Source: Methylibium sp. NZG
Lineage (GTDB): Bacteria; Pseudomonadota; Gammaproteobacteria; Burkholderiales; Burkholderiaceae_C
Direction: 5' to 3'
NCBI GenBank assembly: GCA_001263235.1
Contig: LGRD01000006.1
Location: 1-64,000 of the forward strand
Length of the DNA stretch: 64,000 nucleotides
The notes beneath the pieces are model-generated. The model worked only from the letters and a program-made list of their open reading frames with translations, did no database searches and was not told the DNA's origin. The position numbers and the translations under genes were made by a program. This document shows, piece after piece, positions 43,179 through 51,994 of the stretch (within the stretch, counting starts at the first letter, position 1; the number at the start of each line of letters is the position of its first letter).

Positions 43179-43585
43179 TGGCCTTCTTCGACACCAATGT
43201 GCTGGTGTACTGCACTGACGTCACCGCGCCAACCAAGCAAGCGCGCGCCAGAAGCCTGGTGGCCGGTTCGGCCGGGGCGGGGGAGGCTGTGGTGAGCACC
43301 CAGGTTCTGATCGAGCTGTTCAATGTGCTGACGCGCAAGCAGAAGATGCCGCCCGCCACGGCGCAGGCGTTGGCGTTGGCTTACTCGGCATGGCCGGTGG
43401 TGGTCAGCGACGTGGCATTGGTCGGCGCGGTGATCGACGTGTCGATCCGGCACCAACTGTCGATCTGGGATGCGATGGTGGTCGAGGCCGCCACGCGCGC
43501 GCAGGCCCAGACCTTGTTTAGCGAAGACTTGTCGCACGGCCGGCGCTTCGGATCGCTCACGGTGGTCAATCCGTTCCTGCCCTGA
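43178..43585 (+). CDS. PIN-domain toxin, VapC-like
   Basis: A 135-residue PIN ribonuclease. Catalytic acids are visible: Asp in AFFDTNVLVYCTD, Glu in STQVLIELFNVLTRK, and two Asp in SIWDAMVVEAA and LFSEDLSHGRRFGSL. It ends in the usual VVNPF. I chose the ATG at 43178, which overlaps the antitoxin stop by one base; a GTG three bases earlier is also in frame. The gene converges on hexR, with 38 bases between the stops. Confidence 0.87.
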   Translation: MAFFDTNVLVYCTDVTAPTKQARARSLVAGSAGAGEAVVSTQVLIELFNVLTRKQKMPPATAQALALAYSAWPVVVSDVALVGAVIDVSIRHQLSIWDAMVVEAATRAQAQTLFSEDLSHGRRFGSLTVVNPFLP

Positions 43586-43623
43586 GCGCATGGGCAGGCG
43601 GCGGGCGGATCGAAGGGCCCGGC

Positions 43624-44505
43624 CTACTCCTGCACCAGATACCGCTTGGCGCGCAGGTTCTTCTTGATCTCCTGCAGCATTGGCCGCAACTCCCCCGGCA
43701 GGCGCAGCGCCACCGCGGTCGTCAGGATGTCGATGACGATCAGGTGCAGCAGGCGCGACACCATCGGGCTGTAGCGGTCGTAGTCTTCCGGGTGGTCCAC
43801 CGCGAGCAAGATCTGGTTCGCGCTGCCCGGGCCCGAGCCTTGCCCCATCAGCGCGAGCGGCGAGCCGCTGGCCGTCACCACGATCAGCGTGGCGCCTTTC
43901 TTGCGCGCGATCTCGGCCGCGTCGAGCAGGTCGCGGCTGCGGCCGGAGTTGCTGAAGATCACCACGCAGTCGCCGGGCTTGAGCATGGTCGCACTCATCA
44001 CCTGCACGTGGGCGTCGCTGCAGGCAACCGCCGTGACGCCGAGGCGAAAGAACTTGTGCTCGGCGTCCAGCGCCACGATGCCGGAGTTGCCCACGCCGTA
44101 GAACTCGATGCGCCGGCCCGCGGTGCCGGCCTCGGCCAGCGCGGTGATGGCGCGCTCGAAGGCGTGGTTGGTGGCGTCGTTGCGGTAGCGCAGCAGCGCA
44201 CTCACCGCGTTGTCGATCACCTTCACGATGATGTCGCCCGACTTGTCGTCTTCGTCCACCGCGCGGTGCACGAAGGGCACGCCTTCATTGACGCTGCCGG
44301 CGAGCTTGCGCTTGAAGTCGGTCAGCCCGTCGTAGCCGACGCTGCGGCAAAAGCGCACCACTGTCGGCTTGCTCACGTGTGATCGCTCGGCCAGTTCTGT
44401 GACCGGCAGGCTGGCAAAGCTGCGCGGGTCGGCCAGCACCAGCTTGGCAACGCGCTGCTCGGCCGGTGGCAACGCGGGGATCGAAGCGCGGATTCGGTCG
44501 AGCAT
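43624..44505 (-). CDS. hexR: HexR-like transcriptional regulator (RpiR family)
   Basis: A 293-residue RpiR-family regulator. An N-terminal helix-turn-helix (VTELAERSHVSKPTVVRFCR, residues about 35-55) is joined to a C-terminal SIS sugar-phosphate-binding domain (FYGVGNSGIVALDAEHKFFR and VVIFSNSGRSRDLLDAA). HexR senses 2-keto-3-deoxy-6-phosphogluconate and controls zwf and Entner-Doudoroff genes. Here it lies five bases downstream of zwf on the same strand, so it is probably in the same operon and autoregulated. A matching operator lies upstream of zwf. Assignment to HexR rather than another RpiR member rests on this context. Confidence 0.85.
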   Translation of the reverse strand: MLDRIRASIPALPPAEQRVAKLVLADPRSFASLPVTELAERSHVSKPTVVRFCRSVGYDGLTDFKRKLAGSVNEGVPFVHRAVDEDDKSGDIIVKVIDNAVSALLRYRNDATNHAFERAITALAEAGTAGRRIEFYGVGNSGIVALDAEHKFFRLGVTAVACSDAHVQVMSATMLKPGDCVVIFSNSGRSRDLLDAAEIARKKGATLIVVTASGSPLALMGQGSGPGSANQILLAVDHPEDYDRYSPMVSRLLHLIVIDILTTAVALRLPGELRPMLQEIKKNLRAKRYLVQE

Positions 44506-44510
44506 GCCGG

Positions 44511-45971
44511 CTACTGTTCCTCCGACCACGCAAAGCCGTCGCGCGCGACCAAGGCGCTCGCGGCGGCTGGGCCCCAGGTGCCTGCGGCATACGGCCGCGG
44601 GCCGGTGGCGTCGTTGCGCCAGGCCTCCAGCACCGGCTCGACCCAGCGCCACGCTTGCTCTTGCTCGTCGCTGCGCACAAACAGGTTCAACCGGCCGGCG
44701 ATCGCGTCGAGCAGCAGCCGTTCGTAGGCGCCCACGCGGTGGCTGGAGAAGGCTTTGTCGAAGTCCAGGTCGAGCGACACCGGCGCCAGCACCTCGCTCG
44801 TGCCGCTGCCGCTCGTCGCACTGCCCTTGGCCGCCAGCAGGTGCAGCTCCAACCCGTCCTCCGGCTGCAGCTTGATGACCAGCTTGTTGGCGCGGCTCGC
44901 GCCGGGGAATATCGGGTGCGGCACCTCGCGGAAGTTGATGACGATCTGTGCCTCGGGCACCGCCATGCGCTTGCCGGTGCGCAAGTAGAACGGCACACCG
45001 GCCCAGCGCCAGTTCTGCACCTCGGTGCGCAGCGCGACGAAGGTCTCGCAGGCGCTGGCTGCAGGCACTTTCACTTCGTCGAGGTAGCCCACCACGGCCT
45101 TGCCATCGACCGTGCCAGCGCGGTACTGGCCGCGGATCACGTCGCGCGCCACACCCTCGGGCGTGAAGGGCTTGAGCGAGCGCAGCACCTTGAGCTTCTC
45201 GTCGCGGATGCAGTTGGCGTCGTTCGTCGGCGGTGGCTCCATCGCGATCATCGTCAGCAACTGCAGTGCGTGGTTCTGGACCATGTCGCGCAGCGCGCCG
45301 GTGGTGTCGTAGTAGTCGCCGCGCGTGCCCACGCCCAGCCGCTCGGCCAGTGTGATCTGGATGTTGGCAATGCTTTCGCGCCGCCACAGGGGCTCGAACA
45401 GGGCATTGCCGAAGCGCAGCGCCGAGAGGTTCTGCACCGCCGGCTTGCCCAGGTAGTGGTCGATGCGCAGCGCCTGGTTCTCGTCGAAAGCGGCACGCAC
45501 CACGCGGTTGATCTCTTGTGCGCTGGCCAAGTCGTGGCCGAGCGGCTTCTCCAACACCACGCGGACGTTCAGGCCATTGAGCCCCACCGCGCCGAGCTGC
45601 GCGCAGATCTGCGGGAACAGGTGCGGGCTGGTGGCCAGGAACAGCACCACGGTGTGTGCGCCGCGCGCGTTGATCGCATCCTTCAGGCCGGCGTAATCTT
45701 CCGGCCTCGACAGATCCATGCGCCGGTAGTGCAGCAACTCGGCAAAGCGCGCGAACTCCTCGTCGCTCGGCTGCTTGGAGCTGTCGACCTCGGCGAAGCG
45801 CTCCTTGATGAAGGCGCGGTATTGCTCGTCGGTGCGCTCGTCGCGCGCCACCGCGATGAGCCGCCCGCCCTCAGGCAGCTTGCCGTGGCGGAACGCCTGA
45901 AACAGCGCCGGCATCAGCTTGCGCCAGGTGAGGTCGCCGGTGCCACCGAAGAGGACGAGGTCGAAAGACAT
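44511..45971 (-). CDS. zwf: Glucose-6-phosphate 1-dehydrogenase
   Basis: A 486-residue enzyme that oxidises glucose 6-phosphate to 6-phosphogluconolactone with NAD(P)+, the entry to the pentose phosphate and Entner-Doudoroff routes. The dinucleotide-binding motif is LVLFGGTGDLTWRKLMPAL at the N terminus. The substrate signature appears as RIDHYLGKPAVQNL, with Pro where many homologues have Glu. The catalytic His-Asp region is intact. The ATG at 45971 begins the conserved domain; a longer upstream frame has no homology. It is co-oriented with hexR and divergent from pgi. Confidence 0.93.
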   Translation of the reverse strand: MSFDLVLFGGTGDLTWRKLMPALFQAFRHGKLPEGGRLIAVARDERTDEQYRAFIKERFAEVDSSKQPSDEEFARFAELLHYRRMDLSRPEDYAGLKDAINARGAHTVVLFLATSPHLFPQICAQLGAVGLNGLNVRVVLEKPLGHDLASAQEINRVVRAAFDENQALRIDHYLGKPAVQNLSALRFGNALFEPLWRRESIANIQITLAERLGVGTRGDYYDTTGALRDMVQNHALQLLTMIAMEPPPTNDANCIRDEKLKVLRSLKPFTPEGVARDVIRGQYRAGTVDGKAVVGYLDEVKVPAASACETFVALRTEVQNWRWAGVPFYLRTGKRMAVPEAQIVINFREVPHPIFPGASRANKLVIKLQPEDGLELHLLAAKGSATSGSGTSEVLAPVSLDLDFDKAFSSHRVGAYERLLLDAIAGRLNLFVRSDEQEQAWRWVEPVLEAWRNDATGPRPYAAGTWGPAAASALVARDGFAWSEEQ

Positions 45972-46002
45972 GGGGTGAGGGGGCCGCCGCTGCGCGCGGC
46001 GA

Positions 46003-46017
46003 TGTAACTTTATTTCA
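46003..46017. promoter_or_regulatory. HexR-like operator between zwf and pgi
   Basis: TGTAACTTTATTTCA agrees with the published proteobacterial HexR consensus (TGTARTWWWATTACA-like) at about 11 of 15 positions by my alignment. It is the most AT-rich patch in the region. It lies 32 bases upstream of the zwf ATG and about 200 bases upstream of pgi, with hexR in the zwf operon, so control of zwf is likely. Confidence 0.65.
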
Positions 46018-46212
46018 TGCAAATGATGCCCGAGTTTCTAAGGCCGGTCAATGCGATGGGAAGCGTCTTCCGCAGGCAACGGCCAAGGGCGACGGTGCGA
46101 GTGACGCCGAAGAATCAACTCGGGCCGATACGGGCGCTGGCTCGGCGGCTCGGGTTCTAATGGCGCCATCGCCGTTGCGGAAGCCCGTGACGTTCATCTT
46201 GTGAGGCCCGCC

Positions 46213-47808
46213 ATGAACCATCCCCGCTGTGACCAGACCCAAGCCTGGGCGGCCCTCAAAGGCCACTTCGAAGCCCACGGCCGCGACTTCGACGTGCGCG
46301 ACGCGTTCGCGCGAGACCCACTGCGATTTGCGTCGATGAGCGTCGAAGCGCCCGAGGTGTTTGCCGACCTGTCGAAGAACCGGCTCGACACGGCGACGCA
46401 GAAGTTTTTGCTCGACCTGGCGCGCGAATGCGGCGTCGAGGCGCGTCGCGACGCCATGTTCAAGGGCGAGCCGATCAACCTGACCGAAGGCCGCGCGGTG
46501 CAGCACGCCGCGCTGCGCGCGCCGCGCGGTGCGGGGCTGTTCAGTGATGATGTCCACGGCGTGCTCGACGCGATGCTCGCCTATGCCGAGACCATTCGCG
46601 ACACCGCGACGAGCGGCATCCGCCACGTCGTCAACATCGGCATCGGCGGTAGCGACCTCGGGCCGCAGATGGTGGTGCCGGCGCTCGACGCGTTCGTTCA
46701 CCCGGGCATCACCTTCCACTTCGTCTCCAACGTGGACGGGCACGACATCACGCCGGTGCTGCGCAAGCTCAAACCGGCCGAGACGCTCTTCATCATCGCC
46801 AGCAAGACCTTCACCACGCAGGAGACGATGGCCAACGCGCAGGCCGCCAAGGCGTGGTTCCTTGCCAACGGCGGCACCGACACGCACAAGCACTTCGTCG
46901 GCGCCACCACCAACATCCAGGCGGCTGCCGCGTTCGGCATCAGCACCACCTTCGGCTTCTGGGACTGGGTGGGTGGGCGCTATTCGCTGTGGAGCGCCAT
47001 CGGGTTGCCGATCGCACTGGCGGTCGGCGCCGACCACTTCCGCGAGCTGCTCGCCGGCGCGCACGCGATGGACCAGCACTTCGCCAAGACGCCTGCGGCC
47101 AAAAACCTGCCGCTGCTGCTCGGCCTGCTCGACGTGTGGTACCGCAACTTCCACGGCTTCACCAGCCGCAGCGTCGCGCCTTATCACCAGGGCTTGAAGC
47201 GCTTGCCGGCCTACCTGCAGCAGCTGGAGATGGAGAGCAACGGCAAGTGCGTCGACCTGGCCGGCGCGAGCCTGCCCTACGCCACCAGCCCGGTGGTGTG
47301 GGGCGAACCGGGCACGAACGGCCAGCATGCGTACTTCCAGATGCTGCACCAGGGCACCGACGTGATCCCGGTCGAGTTCATCCTCGTCAAGCGGCCGACG
47401 CATGCGCTGACCGACCTGCACACGAAGTTGCTGGCCAATGGCCTGGCGCAATCGCAGGCGCTGATGCTCGGCAAGACCCCCTTGCAGGCCGCGGCCGAGA
47501 AAGCGCCGACCGCATCGAAAGAGCTCGACGCACAGACGCTCGCGCGCCACCGCACCTTCCCCGGCAACCGGCCCAGCACCACGCTGATGCTGGAGCAGCT
47601 CACGCCGCGCTCGCTCGGCGCGCTGGTCGCGCTGTACGAACACCGCGTGTTCACCAGCGGCGCGGTGTGGGGCATCAATAGCTTCGACCAGTGGGGCGTG
47701 GAGCTGGGCAAGGCGCTGTGCAGCGACCTGCTGCCCCGGCTGGCGTCGGGCGATGTGGGTGGGCTCGACGGCTCGACTGCGGGGCTGATGCAGCGGCTGC
47801 GCGGTTGA
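46213..47808 (+). CDS. pgi: Glucose-6-phosphate isomerase
   Basis: A 531-residue isomerase interconverting glucose 6-phosphate and fructose 6-phosphate. Both family signatures are present: DWVGGRYSLWSAIGLPIAL and GVELGKALCSDLLPRL. The phosphate-binding segment IGIGGSDLGPQMV and the SKTFTTQET loop are intact. I use the ATG at 46213, four codons into the open frame, since it has GAGG a few bases upstream. It is divergent from zwf and followed by a HAD phosphatase 10 bases downstream. Confidence 0.95.
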   Translation: MNHPRCDQTQAWAALKGHFEAHGRDFDVRDAFARDPLRFASMSVEAPEVFADLSKNRLDTATQKFLLDLARECGVEARRDAMFKGEPINLTEGRAVQHAALRAPRGAGLFSDDVHGVLDAMLAYAETIRDTATSGIRHVVNIGIGGSDLGPQMVVPALDAFVHPGITFHFVSNVDGHDITPVLRKLKPAETLFIIASKTFTTQETMANAQAAKAWFLANGGTDTHKHFVGATTNIQAAAAFGISTTFGFWDWVGGRYSLWSAIGLPIALAVGADHFRELLAGAHAMDQHFAKTPAAKNLPLLLGLLDVWYRNFHGFTSRSVAPYHQGLKRLPAYLQQLEMESNGKCVDLAGASLPYATSPVVWGEPGTNGQHAYFQMLHQGTDVIPVEFILVKRPTHALTDLHTKLLANGLAQSQALMLGKTPLQAAAEKAPTASKELDAQTLARHRTFPGNRPSTTLMLEQLTPRSLGALVALYEHRVFTSGAVWGINSFDQWGVELGKALCSDLLPRLASGDVGGLDGSTAGLMQRLRG

Positions 47809-47818
47809 GACGCACCGC

Positions 47819-48436
47819 ATGAACCTGGTGTTCGACTTTGCCGGCGTGTTGTTTCAATGGCAGCCGCATGATCTGGTGGCCCAGGTGTTGCCCGAGCTAA
47901 CGCCCACCCGCGCCGCTGCCGACCAGCTTGTCGCAGACATCTTTCAAGGCTACGGCGGCGACTGGAGCGAGTTCGACCGTGGCACGGTTGCACCCGACGA
48001 ACTGGCGCATCGCATCGCCCGGCGTGTCGGGCGGCTCAGCGCGGCGCAGGCGCGGGCGGTGATCGACGCCGTCCCTGCGGCGTTGACGCCGATGGCCGCC
48101 ACGGTCGGGCTGCTGCGCCGGCTGAGCGACCGTGGCCACGCGCTCTACTTCCTGTCGAACATGCCCGAGCCGTATGCGTGCCACCTGGAGGGGGCGCACG
48201 ACTTTCTGCGGCTGTTCCACCGAGGCGTCATTTCAGCCCGCGTGCAGATGATCAAGCCCGACGCGGCGATCTTCGCGCACGCCGCGAGCGCCTTCGGCAT
48301 CGAGCCCGCGCAGAGCCTGTTCATCGACGACATGGCGCCCAACGTGGCGGCTGCCCGCGCGGCCGGCTGGCAGACGCATCACTTCGAGACCCCCGCCGCG
48401 TGCGAGGCGGCATTGAACCGGCTCTCGCTGCTTTGA
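47819..48436 (+). CDS. HAD family hydrolase, YihX-like
   Basis: A 205-residue haloacid-dehalogenase-type phosphatase. Motif I is VFDFAGVLF (nucleophile Asp6; the usual second acidic residue is Ala, as in the YihX/epoxide-hydrolase-N-terminal subgroup, where it is Gly or Asn). Motif II is FLSNMPEP, the Lys is in MIKPDAAIF, and motif IV is LFIDDMAPNVAAAR. E. coli YihX hydrolyses glucose 1-phosphate; sitting 10 bases after pgi, this protein may also act on a hexose phosphate. That is inference from fold and position. Confidence 0.83.
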   Translation: MNLVFDFAGVLFQWQPHDLVAQVLPELTPTRAAADQLVADIFQGYGGDWSEFDRGTVAPDELAHRIARRVGRLSAAQARAVIDAVPAALTPMAATVGLLRRLSDRGHALYFLSNMPEPYACHLEGAHDFLRLFHRGVISARVQMIKPDAAIFAHAASAFGIEPAQSLFIDDMAPNVAAARAAGWQTHHFETPAACEAALNRLSLL

Positions 48437-48449
48437 TCCGCTGCCCTCG

Positions 48450-49535
48450 TCAGCCGGCCCCGAGCCCGCGCACCGCCTGGTGCGCCGCCTCGACGCCTTG
48501 CAGGACGATGCGCTGCTTCCACACATCGGTGTCGGTGTAGAACGCATCGCGCAGTTGCTGCTTGATCGCGCGGCGCTGCTCGGCGCTGGCCTCGGGGTGG
48601 TTCTCCAGCCACTGGTCGGCGCGCAGCGCGTTCAGCACGTCCATCACCGGCAACGTGCCGTACTCCATGGCAATGCCGGTGTACTCGGCTTGCGGGCACT
48701 CTTCGTAGGCGGCCAGCCACATCAGGCCGCTCAGCAGGGCCGAGCTGGAGCTGCCGTCGTAGATCGAGGTCACGCCGGCGCCCCACCACGCACGGGCGCG
48801 CAGCAATGCGGCGGCGTCGTCGCGGCAGGCGAAGATGCGCTCGCCGTGGCCGCTCGGCCCCAGGCCGGTGTGCAGGTCGATCCAGCCCAGGCGCCGGCAG
48901 CGGGTGGCGTGGCGCTGCAGCACCTGGCGCAGCGTCACATGGCTCCAGGTCGGGTTGCGGCCACCGTAGAACACGCCCTGCGGGTGGTCGTACTGGCCGC
49001 CGGAGATGGCGCTCTGCAGCGCGCGTTCGCCGCGCGTGGCGATGAACGCGGCGATCGCGGCGTTCACCTCGTTCGATGGCGGCCACGTCGGGGGCACCAC
49101 CAGCGCAGCAATCTCGTCGTAGGCCGGGTTCGTCGGCAGCGGCCGGCTGAAGTCGTGGAAGTTGCGGTTCAGGTCGACGTTCTCGTGCGTCGTGCGGCGC
49201 CACCACGAGAAGCCGTACGGGTTCAGCGCATGGATGTAGAGCACCGCCACGCCCGCCGCCTTCACGGCACCGTGCCAGGCTGGGTCGTGCAGCAGCACGT
49301 TTTGCACGCCCGAGCCGCAGTAGCCTTCGACGCCGTGGCAGGCGCTGCTGATGACCAGCAGCGCGCGCGCGTCGCGCGGGCCTTCGAGCACCACGTCCAT
49401 CGCCAACGCCTCGCCGTCGCGGCCGAGCATCGGGTGCGGGTGCGATTCGACGTCGAGCCCGGCGGCATCGACCGCTGCGACGAACTTGCTGCGCGCCTCC
49501 GCGTAGCTTTGCGAGAAGTGGATCGTCTCCGTCAT
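48450..49535 (-). CDS. DUF2817 / M14-like metallopeptidase
   Basis: A 361-residue protein of the DUF2817 branch of the M14 zinc carboxypeptidases. The metal motif is ACHGVEGYCGSG (His-x-x-Glu), with a substrate-binding segment ENVDLNRNFHDFS and the later zinc histidine in GWIDLHTGLGPSGHGE. A catalytic Glu is likely in AMEYGTLPVMDVL. The ATG at 49535 overlaps the stop of the M20 gene (ATGA), so translation is coupled. It is the last gene of an operon with two amino-acid-type binding proteins, so it probably trims peptides or acyl-amino acids. There is no signal peptide. Confidence 0.82.
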   Translation of the reverse strand: MTETIHFSQSYAEARSKFVAAVDAAGLDVESHPHPMLGRDGEALAMDVVLEGPRDARALLVISSACHGVEGYCGSGVQNVLLHDPAWHGAVKAAGVAVLYIHALNPYGFSWWRRTTHENVDLNRNFHDFSRPLPTNPAYDEIAALVVPPTWPPSNEVNAAIAAFIATRGERALQSAISGGQYDHPQGVFYGGRNPTWSHVTLRQVLQRHATRCRRLGWIDLHTGLGPSGHGERIFACRDDAAALLRARAWWGAGVTSIYDGSSSSALLSGLMWLAAYEECPQAEYTGIAMEYGTLPVMDVLNALRADQWLENHPEASAEQRRAIKQQLRDAFYTDTDVWKQRIVLQGVEAAHQAVRGLGAG

Positions 49536-50731
49536 GCCGCTGCGCCCTTGGCCAGCCACGCCTCGGCCAGCCGCACCCACAGCGTGCCGCCGAGCGGGAT
49601 CAACTCGTCGTTGAAGTCGTAGCTCGGGTTGTGCAGCATGCACGGGCCCATGCCGTGGCCGCCCTCGCGGTGGCTGCCGTCGCCGTTGCCGATGAGGAAG
49701 TAGCAGCCGGGCTTCTCCAGCAGGAAGTAGCTGAAGTCCTCGGCGCCCATGGTCGGCTCGAACTCGTGCACGTTGGGGGCGCCGACCATCTCGGTCATCA
49801 CGCCGCGCACGAACTGGGTCTCGGCCGGGTGGTTGATCGTCGGCGGGTAGTTGCGTTTGAACGCAAATTCGCACTGAGTGCCGAAGGCCGCACTGGTGTG
49901 CTCGGCCACTTCCTGCATGCGCTTTTCGATCAGGTCGAGCACTTCGAGCGTGAAGGTGCGCACCGTGCCCTGGATCTCGCAACTGTCGGGCACCACGTTG
50001 GTGGCCTCGCCGGCGTGGATCATCGTCACCGAGATCACGCCCGCGTCGATCGGCCGCTTGTTGCGCGTGATGATGGTCTGGAAGGCCTGCACCATCTGGC
50101 ACGCCACCGGCACCGGGTCGATGCCGTTGTGCGGCATCGCGGCATGCGAGCCCTTGCCCCGGATCGTGATCTTGAACTCGTTGCTGCTGGCGAATGCCGG
50201 CCCGCTCTTGAGCGCGAACTGACCCGCCGCCATGCCGGGCCAGTTGTGCGCGCCGAACACGGCTTCCATCGGGAACTGCTTGAAGATGCCGTCCTTGATC
50301 ATCTCGCGCGCGCCGCCGCCGCCCTCTTCGGCGGGCTGGAAGATCAGGTAGACCGTGCCGTCGTAGTTCCGGTGCTTGGAGAGGTGCTTGGCCGCCGCGA
50401 GCAGCATCGCAGTGTGGCCATCGTGCCCGCACGCGTGCATCTTGCCGGCGTGTTGGCTGGCGTGCGCGAAGGTGTTGTGCTCGGTCATCGGCAGCGCATC
50501 GATGTCAGCGCGCAGGCCCACGGCGCGCGGGCTGGTGCCGTTCTTGAGGATCGCCACCACCCCGGTCGTGCCCAGCCCGCGGTGGATCGGGATGCCCCAA
50601 TCGGTGAGCTGTTTCGCGATCACGTCGGCGGTGCGCTTCTCCTCGAAGCACAGCTCGGGGTGGGCGTGGATGTCGCGGCGCACCTTGGCGATGGCCGCCG
50701 CGTCGGCGAGGATGGATTCGATCATTTGCAT
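49532..50731 (-). CDS. M20 family amidohydrolase (hippurate hydrolase-like)
   Basis: A 399-residue metalloamidase of the IAA-amino-acid/hippurate hydrolase group, which cleaves N-acyl amino acids. Metal-binding motifs are visible: LRADIDALPMTE, MHACGHDGHTAML, FQPAEEGGGGA and the histidine in VFGAHNWPGM. The dimerisation domain covers roughly residues 180-290. Start ATG 50731 has GGAG upstream; an in-frame ATG two codons later is also possible. It lies between the binding-protein genes and the DUF2817 peptidase, suggesting uptake and hydrolysis of acylated amino acids or peptides. Confidence 0.9.
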   Translation of the reverse strand: MQMIESILADAAAIAKVRRDIHAHPELCFEEKRTADVIAKQLTDWGIPIHRGLGTTGVVAILKNGTSPRAVGLRADIDALPMTEHNTFAHASQHAGKMHACGHDGHTAMLLAAAKHLSKHRNYDGTVYLIFQPAEEGGGGAREMIKDGIFKQFPMEAVFGAHNWPGMAAGQFALKSGPAFASSNEFKITIRGKGSHAAMPHNGIDPVPVACQMVQAFQTIITRNKRPIDAGVISVTMIHAGEATNVVPDSCEIQGTVRTFTLEVLDLIEKRMQEVAEHTSAAFGTQCEFAFKRNYPPTINHPAETQFVRGVMTEMVGAPNVHEFEPTMGAEDFSYFLLEKPGCYFLIGNGDGSHREGGHGMGPCMLHNPSYDFNDELIPLGGTLWVRLAEAWLAKGAAA

Positions 50732-50804
50732 GGTGGAAGGCTCCGAGGCAGGCAATGAAAATCCAGTGTACTGCCGGGCTCGGGCCGGTGCGGCGAACAG
50801 GGCT

Positions 50805-51962
50805 TCAGTGGATGAAGCGACCTTCCCGAGACACCATCGACAAGTCGACGAAGCGCGACCCTTCATGGTCGCCCGGCCCGTAGCGCACCACCACACCGCC
50901 CAGGTCGAAGCGCGCGTTCTCCAGCGACCTGAGCAAACCCGCGCGAGTCAGGTCGCGGCCGGCTGCGCGCAGCGCCATCACGAGCGCTTTGGCGGTCATG
51001 TAGCCCTCGAGCGCACCGTAGCTGAACTCGGGGTCGGGCGCGGCGCGGCGGGCGGCGTCCTGGTACTCGCGGGCGATCTCGCGCTTGCGCTCCCACGGGC
51101 TGGGCACGACCTGCGCAAACACCATGCCCTGCGCCAGCGGGCCCAGGCTCTTGGCGATCTGGTACGAGCCGGAATTGACGCCCATGAAGGTCGTCTTCAG
51201 GCCTGCCGCCTTGCTCTTTTGCACCAGCGCGGCGTACAGCCCGCTCGCGCCGTGGTTCAGCATCACGTCGGGCTTCTTGTCGGCGATTGCCTTGACCATC
51301 GCGTCGATCTGCGCTGCGTCGGGGTCGCCGGCAAAGGGCAGGGCCAGCACCACACTCATGCCGAGTTCGGTCGCGGCCAGGCGGACGTTCTCGAGGTGCG
51401 TGCGGCCGACGTCGGTGTCGGCGTGCAGGAAGCCGACCGTGGACAGGCCGGTGTTCTTGCCCCAGGTCAACAAGGCACGGAACTCGTCGCGGTGCTCGGC
51501 GCGCACCGGAAAGACCATCGGCTGGTGCGGCCGGCGCAGCACCGGCGGGCCGGCCATGGGGCCGAAGAAGGGGACCTTCAACTCGGCGGCCACTTTCACC
51601 ACGGCGGTCGACGGGCCACCCTCGACGCTGCCGAACAGCATGAAAACGCCGTCCTGCACGAGCTTGCGCGCGTTCGCCTCGGCGTTGGCGGACTTGTTGT
51701 CGTCGTCGAGCGTGCGCAGCACGATTCTGCGGCCGTTGACCCCACCGGCCGCGTTGACCGCATCGAAGTGCAGCCGCATGCCCTGGCTGGCGGCCACGCC
51801 ATAAGCGTTCTTGCCACCCTGGGTCGTGATGTTCTGGCCGATCAGGACTTCCTTGTCGGTCACGCCGACCTCGGCGCCGTGCGCGGCGACGGCCAGCAGC
51901 AGCCCGCTCAATACACCGGCCAGGCTGCGCGGGCGCAGCATCCGTGGGGTTGTTTGGGTCAT
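50805..51962 (-). CDS. ABC transporter substrate-binding protein (LivJ-like), first copy
   Basis: A 385-residue periplasmic binding protein of the Peripla_BP_6 fold. The signal peptide (SLAGVLSGLLLAVAAHG) is followed by mature EVGVTDKEVLIGQNITTQGG. The ATG at 51962 has AGGAGG six bases upstream. It lies 32 bases downstream of a second, paralogous binding protein, in one operon with the M20 and DUF2817 hydrolases. No permease or ATPase genes are in the operon, so it must use a transporter encoded elsewhere, possibly the LIV system at 12.9-17.4 kb. The ligand is unknown. Confidence 0.88.
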   Translation of the reverse strand: MTQTTPRMLRPRSLAGVLSGLLLAVAAHGAEVGVTDKEVLIGQNITTQGGKNAYGVAASQGMRLHFDAVNAAGGVNGRRIVLRTLDDDNKSANAEANARKLVQDGVFMLFGSVEGGPSTAVVKVAAELKVPFFGPMAGPPVLRRPHQPMVFPVRAEHRDEFRALLTWGKNTGLSTVGFLHADTDVGRTHLENVRLAATELGMSVVLALPFAGDPDAAQIDAMVKAIADKKPDVMLNHGASGLYAALVQKSKAAGLKTTFMGVNSGSYQIAKSLGPLAQGMVFAQVVPSPWERKREIAREYQDAARRAAPDPEFSYGALEGYMTAKALVMALRAAGRDLTRAGLLRSLENARFDLGGVVVRYGPGDHEGSRFVDLSMVSREGRFIH

Positions 51963-51994
51963 GGTCCTCCTGCTGTCCACTCGCTGGAAAGTGC

